NCBI GenBank assembly: GCA_963695835.1
Contig: CAVOHR010000001.1
Coordinates: 62,001-126,000, forward strand
DNA length: 64,000 bases
Reading direction: 5' to 3'
Origin: VRUE01 sp963695835
GTDB taxonomy: Bacteria > Actinomycetota > Thermoleophilia > Solirubrobacterales > 70-9
In this document: piece after piece, positions 59,597 through 64,000 of the stretch
Position numbering within the stretch: the stretch's first letter is position 1
Layout of the letters: the number at the start of each line of letters is the position of its first letter
Program-made: the position numbers and the translations under genes
The notes under the pieces: model-generated
Database searches by the model: none
What the model saw: only the letters and a program-made list of their open reading frames with translations
Told to the model about the DNA's origin: nothing

Positions 59597-59785
59597 GGGA
59601 AGGGGTGCCCCGACCGCCCTTGGGAGGTCGAACGGCCGGGACACGCGTGCGATAAACGGGCGCTGCCGGCAATCGTCAGCGACGACGATTCGGCGGCCCG
59701 GCCGGCCGCTCAACCGGGAACCTCTTGTTGCCTGTAGCCTCCCGGCGACCTCAGCGAGCCAAGAGCTAAAGGAGAGCGCAGATCG

Positions 59786-60616
59786 ATGGGACTTCTTGAC
59801 GGGAAAGCGGCGATCGTCACCGGGTCGGCCCGGGGGATCGGCAGGGCCACCGCGGAGCTGTTCGCCGGCGAGGGCGCCAGGGTTCTGATCAACGACCTCG
59901 ACGCCGACGTCGCCGAGCAGGCGGCGGGTGAGATCGGCGGCGAGACCGCCGTCCACGCCGGCGACCTGACCAAGCCCGGCGCGGCCGACGAGCTGGTCGC
60001 CGCCGCGGTCGACGCCTTCGGCGCCGTCGACGTCGTCGTCAACAACGCCGGCTACACCTGGGACGGCGTCGCCCACAAGATGACCGACGAGCAGTTCCAG
60101 GCGATGCTCGACATCCACACGATCGTGCCCTTCCGGGTCGCGCGGGCGCTGGCGCCGCACTGGCGCGAGGCGGCCAAGGCCGAGCGCAACGAGGGCCAGG
60201 AGGTCTTCCGCAAGCTGATCAACGTCTCCTCGACCTCGGGGACGATGGGCAACGCCGGCCAGGTCAACTACTCGGCCGCGAAGATGGCGGTCGTCGGGCT
60301 GACGAAAACGCTGGCCAAGGAGTGGGGCCAGTTCAAGATCAACGTCAACGCGGTCGCCTTCGGCTTCGTCGAGACCCGCCTCACGGCGGCCAAGGAGGCC
60401 GGCGGCGAGATGACCGCGCCGGGCGGCGAGAAGATCGAGCTCGGCATCCCCGAGCAGATGCGGGCGATGGCCTCGGCGATCATCCCGCTCGGCCGCCCGG
60501 CGACCCCGGCCGAGGCCTCCGGCCCGGTCCTCTTCCTCGCCTCGCCGCTGGCCAACTACGTGCACGGCCAGGTCCTCAACGTGACCGGCGGCATGTTCGG
60601 GGGGATGTACACCTGA
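59786..60616 (+). CDS. Short-chain dehydrogenase/reductase (FabG-like)
   Basis: 276 aa with a strong ribosome site. TGSARGIGRA, DLDAD after strand 2, NNAGYTWDG, INVSSTSGTMGNAGQVNY, YSAAK (Tyr-x3-Lys, ~165-169) and VLNVTGG form a complete classical SDR. Closest in style to 3-hydroxyacyl-CoA or 3-ketoacyl reductases, fitting the acyl-CoA theme of the region, though the substrate is not proven. Confidence 0.92.
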   Translation: MGLLDGKAAIVTGSARGIGRATAELFAGEGARVLINDLDADVAEQAAGEIGGETAVHAGDLTKPGAADELVAAAVDAFGAVDVVVNNAGYTWDGVAHKMTDEQFQAMLDIHTIVPFRVARALAPHWREAAKAERNEGQEVFRKLINVSSTSGTMGNAGQVNYSAAKMAVVGLTKTLAKEWGQFKINVNAVAFGFVETRLTAAKEAGGEMTAPGGEKIELGIPEQMRAMASAIIPLGRPATPAEASGPVLFLASPLANYVHGQVLNVTGGMFGGMYT

Positions 60617-61065
60617 GCTACCTCGACCTCGCAGACCGGAGCTGGCCGCTGCTCCGTCGCGCGATGGGGGTTCACGCGTGGCTCTACCGGGCCAGCGGGG
60701 GGCGGATCGGGCACCGGGTGCCCGGGCTCGGGCCGCCGATGCTCCTGCTCGACCACGTCGGCGCCAGGAGCGGCGGCAAGCGGACCTCTCCCCTGCTCTA
60801 CATGCCCGACGGCGACGACGTCGTGATCGTCGCCTCCAAAGGCGGCTACCCGAAGCACCCGGCCTGGTTCCACAACCTCAAGGCCAACCCCGACACGACG
60901 GCGCAGATCGGCCGCGAGCTGCGGCCGGTCCACGCCCGCGTCGCGACGGCGGAGGAGCGGCAGCGCCTCTGGCCCCGGGTCGTCGCGGCGTACGGCACCT
61001 ACGCCGACTACCAGGCGCGCAGCAAGGGTCGCGAGATCCCCCTGGTCATCCTCGAGCCCCGCTAG
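60613..61065 (+). CDS. Deazaflavin (F420)-dependent nitroreductase-like protein, possible CTG start
   Basis: 150 aa if the CTG at 60613 is the start; it overlaps the SDR stop as CTGA and follows GGGGGGA (60599-60605). The ATG at 60664 would give 133 aa and lose RSWPLLRRAM, which looks like the family N-terminus. DDN-type motifs: ASGGRIGHRVPG, LLDHVGARSGGKRTSPLLYM, VIVASKGGYPKHPAWFHNL and REIPLVILEP. The family includes F420H2-dependent reductases and membrane-associated quinone reductases of actinobacteria. Confidence 0.82.
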   Translation: MSYLDLADRSWPLLRRAMGVHAWLYRASGGRIGHRVPGLGPPMLLLDHVGARSGGKRTSPLLYMPDGDDVVIVASKGGYPKHPAWFHNLKANPDTTAQIGRELRPVHARVATAEERQRLWPRVVAAYGTYADYQARSKGREIPLVILEPR

Positions 61066-61071
61066 CCACCC

Positions 61072-61120
61072 GCCGACGGGCCGATTTGTCGCCTCGCAGG
61101 CGACTCTTCGTCCCGTCGGC
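61072..61120. terminator. Bidirectional terminator hairpin
   Basis: GCCGACGGG...CCCGTCGGC with an inner GTCGCC-TCGC-AGGCGAC forms a long stem between two convergent genes (61065 and 61124). Position and symmetry fit a terminator acting in both directions, though without a long T-run. Confidence 0.6.
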
Positions 61121-61123
61121 CCC

Positions 61124-61972
61124 TCAGCGGCGCTCCTCGGCCACCGGCTCGCCGCCCTCGCCGGCGATCGCCTCGGGCGGCCAGGGTCCGGCCCAGTCGT
61201 CGCGGGCGCCGTCGATCGTGATCGTGGTGCCGGAGAAGAAGTCGCCGGCGGGCGAGGCCAGGTAGGCGACCAGCCAGGCCATCTCCTCGGGCTCGCCGAC
61301 CCGCCCCAGCGGCACCGAGCGCTCGACGTTGTCGACCACGACCTTGGGGTACTTGGTGCGCAGCGTCTCGGTGCCGAACTGCCCGGCGGCGAGCGCGCAG
61401 AGCCTGATCCCGAAGCGCGACCACTCGATCGCCAGCGTCCGCATCATGTTCTCGACCGCCGCCCGGGCGGCGCCGGAGTGGACCATCCCCGGCATTCCGT
61501 TGTGGGGCGAGAGGGTGACGCTGAGGACCTTGCCCCCCCGCTGCGGGATGAACGCCTTGGTCGCCGCCGCGTGGGTCATCAGCCAGGTGCCCTGGACGTT
61601 GAGGTCGATCACGGTGCGAAAGCCCTTCGGGGTGATCGCCTCGGCCGGGCTCATGAACTGGCCGCCGGCGTTGTTGACGAGGGTGTCGAGCCGGCCGTGG
61701 CGCTCCAGCAGGCCGTCGAACACCCGCTCGACCGCCTCCTCCTCGCGGATGTCCATCGTTTCGCGCTCGAAGGCCCCGGGCAGGTGGGCGGCAAGGACCG
61801 CCGTCTCGGCCAGCGGCTCCTCGCGCCGCCCGCAGCCGATCACCGTGGCGCCGAGGCGCGCCAGCTCCAGCGCGGTCGCCCGCCCCAGGCCGCTGCCGGC
61901 GCCGGAGACGAGGCAGACCTGACCGTCGAGCAGGCCGGGCCTGAAGATGCGGGAGCGGGGGTCGTCGGCCAT
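61124..61972 (-). CDS. SDR resembling 2,4-dienoyl-CoA reductase
   Basis: 282 aa from ATG 61972. SGAGSGLGRA cofactor loop, GCGRREE after strand 2, and NNAGGQFMSP. Instead of Tyr-x3-Lys the catalytic region reads MVHSGAARAAVENMMRTLAI, as in the 2,4-dienoyl-CoA reductase branch, which uses other residues, but with Arg where Lys is usual. An NADPH-dependent role in unsaturated acyl-CoA breakdown would fit the region. Confidence 0.8.
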   Translation of the reverse strand: MADDPRSRIFRPGLLDGQVCLVSGAGSGLGRATALELARLGATVIGCGRREEPLAETAVLAAHLPGAFERETMDIREEEAVERVFDGLLERHGRLDTLVNNAGGQFMSPAEAITPKGFRTVIDLNVQGTWLMTHAAATKAFIPQRGGKVLSVTLSPHNGMPGMVHSGAARAAVENMMRTLAIEWSRFGIRLCALAAGQFGTETLRTKYPKVVVDNVERSVPLGRVGEPEEMAWLVAYLASPAGDFFSGTTITIDGARDDWAGPWPPEAIAGEGGEPVAEERR

Positions 61973-61997
61973 CGGGCACAAGCCTAGAGTCTGTCCT

Positions 61998-62043
61998 CGC
62001 TGCGGACTTTCACCCCACCCGGGGGTGGTCAAAGTCGGTAGCG
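61998..62043. repeat. Palindromic element P5, copy c (intergenic)
   Basis: Arms CGCTGCGGACTTTCACCCCA and GGTGGTCAAAGTCGGTAGCG, imperfect complements around ACCCGGG. It matches copy b (37349-37396) in the GCYGMSGACTTTYRCCCCACC pattern. It lies between divergent SDR and lactonase-like genes. Confidence 0.65.
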
Positions 62044-62094
62044 CCGGGCGAGGTCCTCCGATCCTTACTCGATCCCGGGTAATGTGACCCGGCC

Positions 62095-63006
62095 ATGAAG
62101 GTCCACATCGAGGCGAAACCCCTGCACGAGCCGCTTGCCGGCGGCACGCCGGGGGCGACGGTCGGCGTCGAGCCGATCCTCGCCGGGACGGTCCGCTGGC
62201 CGCGAACCCTGATGGAACGGCCGGGCGGCCACCTCGAGACGCTGAAGCTGCTGCGGGCGCTGCTGACCGGCGAGCCGGCGGCGACGGTGCCCATCCCCGC
62301 CTTCCTGGTCCGCCACCCGAGCGCCGGCGCGATCCTCGTCGACACCGGCCTGCATCCCTCGATCGCCACCGACGGCCGGGAGAACTTCGGCCGGGCCGGG
62401 GCGCGCTTCGGCCACCCTGCCCTGGAGCCGGGCGCCGACGTGCCGGCGCAGCTGCGCAAGCGCGGGCTCGACCCCGGCGAGATCCCGGTCGTGGTGATGA
62501 CCCACATGCACATCGACCACACCTCGGCGATCTCCGAGTTCCCCAACTCGACCTTCGTCCTCAGCGAGGTCGAGTGGGAGGCCGCCACCGTCGGACCCAA
62601 ACCGCTGCTGAACGGCTACCGCCGCGCCCACTTCGACTACGCCTTCGACTACCGCACGATCGACTTCGACCGTGGAGGGATCGACTCCTACGCCAGCTTC
62701 GGCCGCAGCTTCGACCTCTTCGGCGACGGCTCGATCCGCCTCGCCTACACCCCCGGGCACAGCGCCGGCCACATGTCCCTGATCTGCCGCCTGAAGGAGC
62801 GCGACTTCGTGATCGGCGGCGACGCCGTCTACACCGAGGCCCAGCTCGAGGGCAGCGCGCCGCTGGCGCCGCGGCCGTTCGACGCGCACAACTACAGGCG
62901 CTCGATCCAGGAGCTGAAGCTGTTCAAGCGCGAGTACCCGCAGGCGATCGTCACGCCGGGGCACGATCCGAGCTTCTACGAGAAGCTCGATCCGCGCTAC
63001 GAGTAG
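62095..63006 (+). CDS. Metallo-beta-lactamase-fold hydrolase, AHL-lactonase-like
   Basis: 303 aa; TAATGT (62080-62085) lies 9 bp before the ATG. Dinuclear zinc site MTHMHIDHTSAISEF (HxHxDH), the later TPGHSAGHMSL and VIGGDAVYTE, and a C-terminal VTPGHDPSF. The layout is that of N-acyl-homoserine-lactonase (AiiA-like) enzymes, but related lactonases act on other lactones, so quorum quenching is only a possibility. The 3' end overlaps plsC by 56 bp. Confidence 0.85.
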   Translation: MKVHIEAKPLHEPLAGGTPGATVGVEPILAGTVRWPRTLMERPGGHLETLKLLRALLTGEPAATVPIPAFLVRHPSAGAILVDTGLHPSIATDGRENFGRAGARFGHPALEPGADVPAQLRKRGLDPGEIPVVVMTHMHIDHTSAISEFPNSTFVLSEVEWEAATVGPKPLLNGYRRAHFDYAFDYRTIDFDRGGIDSYASFGRSFDLFGDGSIRLAYTPGHSAGHMSLICRLKERDFVIGGDAVYTEAQLEGSAPLAPRPFDAHNYRRSIQELKLFKREYPQAIVTPGHDPSFYEKLDPRYE

Positions 63007-63694
63007 CGATCCCCTCGTACATCCTCCGCACCTCGGCGAAGACCCCGCTCGCCACCTCCAGCTGGCGCTCGCGGCTCGGCGCGGGCTCGACCGGGAAGCT
63101 GAGCGGCTCGCCGAACTGCACCGTCACCCTGGGGAAGCGGAAGCGCTTCCAGCGGCGCACGCTGGCCGAGCCGTGGATCGCCACCGGGACGATCGGCGCC
63201 CCGGACTCCAGCGCGATCCGGCCGATCCCCGGTTTGGGCTCGCCGAGCTTCTGGCTGCGGGAGCGGCCTCCCTCGACGTAGACGAGCAGCATCTCGCCCT
63301 GGTCGATCAGCTCGAAGGCGGTCTTGAAGGCCTCCTCGTCGTGACGGCCGCGGCGCACCGGGAAGACGCCGCCGTGCTTGTAGACATAGGTGAGGACGGG
63401 CGGTCCGAACATCTGCGATTTCGCCATGAAGCGGATCTTCCGCCGCAGGTGGAGGCCGACGAAGAAGTGGTCCATCTGGCTGAAGTGGTTGGGGGCGAGG
63501 ACCAGCGGGCCCGTCTTCGGCACGTTCTTCAGCCCGATCGCCCGCACCCGGTAGATCAGCAGGGTCGGCAGCGAGACGAGGATGCGGACGAAGGTGTAGG
63601 TCCAGCCGACCCCTCCGCGCGCCGCCGCGTGGAACTGGTCGAAGTACTCGGCGGGACGGTCGTCCTTGTAGACCTGTGGCTTGATGTCGGGCAT
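62951..63694 (-). CDS. 1-acyl-sn-glycerol-3-phosphate acyltransferase (PlsC family)
   Basis: 247 aa. The acyltransferase motif NHFSQMD (His-x4-Asp, ~residues 68-74), VFPVRRGRHDEEAF, VYVEGGRSRS (the EGxRS motif, slightly altered) and APIVPVAIHGS are present in order. It would acylate lysophosphatidic acid at the inner membrane. It lies downstream of glpK, which makes the glycerol 3-phosphate precursor. Confidence 0.9.
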   Translation of the reverse strand: MPDIKPQVYKDDRPAEYFDQFHAAARGGVGWTYTFVRILVSLPTLLIYRVRAIGLKNVPKTGPLVLAPNHFSQMDHFFVGLHLRRKIRFMAKSQMFGPPVLTYVYKHGGVFPVRRGRHDEEAFKTAFELIDQGEMLLVYVEGGRSRSQKLGEPKPGIGRIALESGAPIVPVAIHGSASVRRWKRFRFPRVTVQFGEPLSFPVEPAPSRERQLEVASGVFAEVRRMYEGIATRSADRASRRSSDRAPA

Positions 63695-63772
63695 CGGAAG
63701 GCGGCCGGGAGGGCCGGTTGTCGCCTGCTACCCCCTGCCGCTGCGGCGGTTACGCGGGTCCGCCGCCACGAC

Positions 63773-63815
63773 GTGCTCGAGCTTTGAACCGGATAGCGAA
63801 CCAGAGCTCGAACGC
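63773..63815. repeat. Palindromic element P4-like, copy c
   Basis: Arms GTGCTCGAGCT and AGCTCGAACGC pair at 9 of 11 positions around a loop containing CCGGATAGCGAACC. The loop core GGATAGCGA is shared with P4 copies a and b. It lies just after the glpK stop. Confidence 0.5.
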
Positions 63816-63820
63816 GCTGC

Positions 63821-64000
63821 TCAGGAGGCCCAGCCGCGGGAGCGGTCGAGGGCGCGATGCCATTCGGCAAGCAGCTGCCGGCGCTCAGCCTCGCCCATCC
63901 GCGGCTCGTAGCGGGCCGCCTCGCGCCACATCGCGGCGACCTCCTCGCCACTCCAGCGGCCGGTCGCGATACCGGCCAGGTAGGCGACGCCGAGCGCCGT
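63821..64000 (-). CDS. glpK: Glycerol kinase, C-terminal part
   Basis: The last 59 codons of a gene that enters from the right edge: TALGVAYLAGIATGRWSGEE and a helical end RRQLLAEWHRALDRSRGWAS match the C-terminus of glycerol kinases (GAAYLAGLA... and ...W..AV.RS.GW). It phosphorylates glycerol to glycerol 3-phosphate. Confidence 0.85.
   Translation of the reverse strand, partial: TALGVAYLAGIATGRWSGEEVAAMWREAARYEPRMGEAERRQLLAEWHRALDRSRGWAS

Larger units (their letters stand above)
59427..59678. repeat. Diverged tandem duplication with covarying hairpins
   Basis: Unit A (59427-59526) and unit B (59607-59678) share GCCCCGRCC, TGGGAGGYCG, CGGCCGGGAC, CGTGCGA and CAATCGTC in the same order. The stem CGGCC/GGCCG of A is replaced by CGACC/GGTCG in B, a compensatory change. 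The units are separated by the G-rich tract. Confidence 0.6.
59397..59785. other. 389-bp intergenic region upstream of an SDR gene
   Basis: No gene is supported. It holds a diverged duplication of a hairpin-bearing unit (59427-59526 and 59607-59678), a G-rich tract (59533-59596) and a small dyad TGTCTATCAGACA (59499-59511). TAGCCT (59735-59740) may be a -10 box for the SDR gene, whose ribosome site AAAGGAGAG is at 59768-59776. Confidence 0.6.

Noticed and set aside
59416..59655. A 79-codon open frame across the G-rich intergenic region
   Set aside because: It runs through the duplicated hairpins and G tract, has no ribosome site and encodes only Arg/Gly/Pro-rich low-complexity sequence.
4739..63815. 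Repeats as a CRISPR array
   Set aside because: Copies are scattered over the window, lack regular spacers and have no cas genes nearby.

Overview
The window is very GC-rich, densely packed chromosomal DNA from a member of the Actinomycetota, probably a deep-branching lineage such as Thermoleophilia/Solirubrobacterales. The assignment rests on a coproheme decarboxylase (HemQ), an adrenodoxin-reductase-type FprA, a PucR regulator, DUF3618/holin-type small membrane proteins and a gene order typical of actinobacteria. It is an inference from gene content; no database was searched. No phage genes, CRISPR array, rRNA or transposase was recognised.

Layout. 0-7 kb: an inactive-looking rhomboid, a class I fructose-bisphosphate aldolase, a secreted nuclease, small hypotheticals and a large membrane glycosyltransferase. 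6.6-30.3 kb: a long leftward housekeeping series (tatD-rsmA-ispE ... glmU-prs ... rplY-pth ... mfd-PPIase-eno-ftsB), interrupted by a UbiB-like kinase, a GDPD, an acyltransferase, an epimerase, an enoyl-CoA hydratase, a PucR regulator and a DedA-PAP2 fusion; tRNA-Gln(TTG) lies inside it. 30.4-39.5 kb: metH, a glycosyltransferase-flippase fusion, a large membrane protein and hemQ. 39.5-43.6 kb: a PAS-like zinc protein, fprA and an iron-sulfur group (bolA, monothiol glutaredoxin, erpA). 43.6-45.9 kb: small membrane proteins and a TetR-nitrilase operon with a clear operator. 46-63 kb: acyl-CoA metabolism (CaiB, BKACE, carboxyltransferase beta, enoyl-CoA hydratase, two acyl-CoA dehydrogenases, several SDRs) mixed with vapBC, an amidase, SixA, two metallo-beta-lactamase-fold proteins, PlsC and the end of glpK. 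Two genes of the acyl-CoA cluster (CaiB and enoyl-CoA hydratase) carry single frameshifts.

The most unusual content is a set of dispersed palindromic elements in at least five families, named P1-P5 here. Members share an inner core or loop, or in P2 the whole 50-bp unit, while in most families the outer stem differs from copy to copy yet stays self-complementary. They occur between genes and also in frame inside genes: three in the 855-aa glycosyltransferase, three in the 36.8-38.8 kb membrane protein and one or two in ispE; another supplies the stop codon of the GDPD gene. One copy (5510-5626, 117 bp, a multiple of three) interrupts a sequence whose uninterrupted form survives at 33983-34005, which is direct evidence of insertion. 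They resemble in-frame palindromic elements such as those of Rickettsia in behaviour, but the sequences are not ones I recognise.

Two expression features stand out. Many genes have a TANNNT -10 box only 6-9 bp before the start codon, suggesting leaderless mRNAs. Three genes (pth, the amidase and a deazaflavin-dependent-type reductase) have no ATG/GTG/TTG where the protein family requires a start, but have a CTG preceded by a purine-rich Shine-Dalgarno-like sequence.
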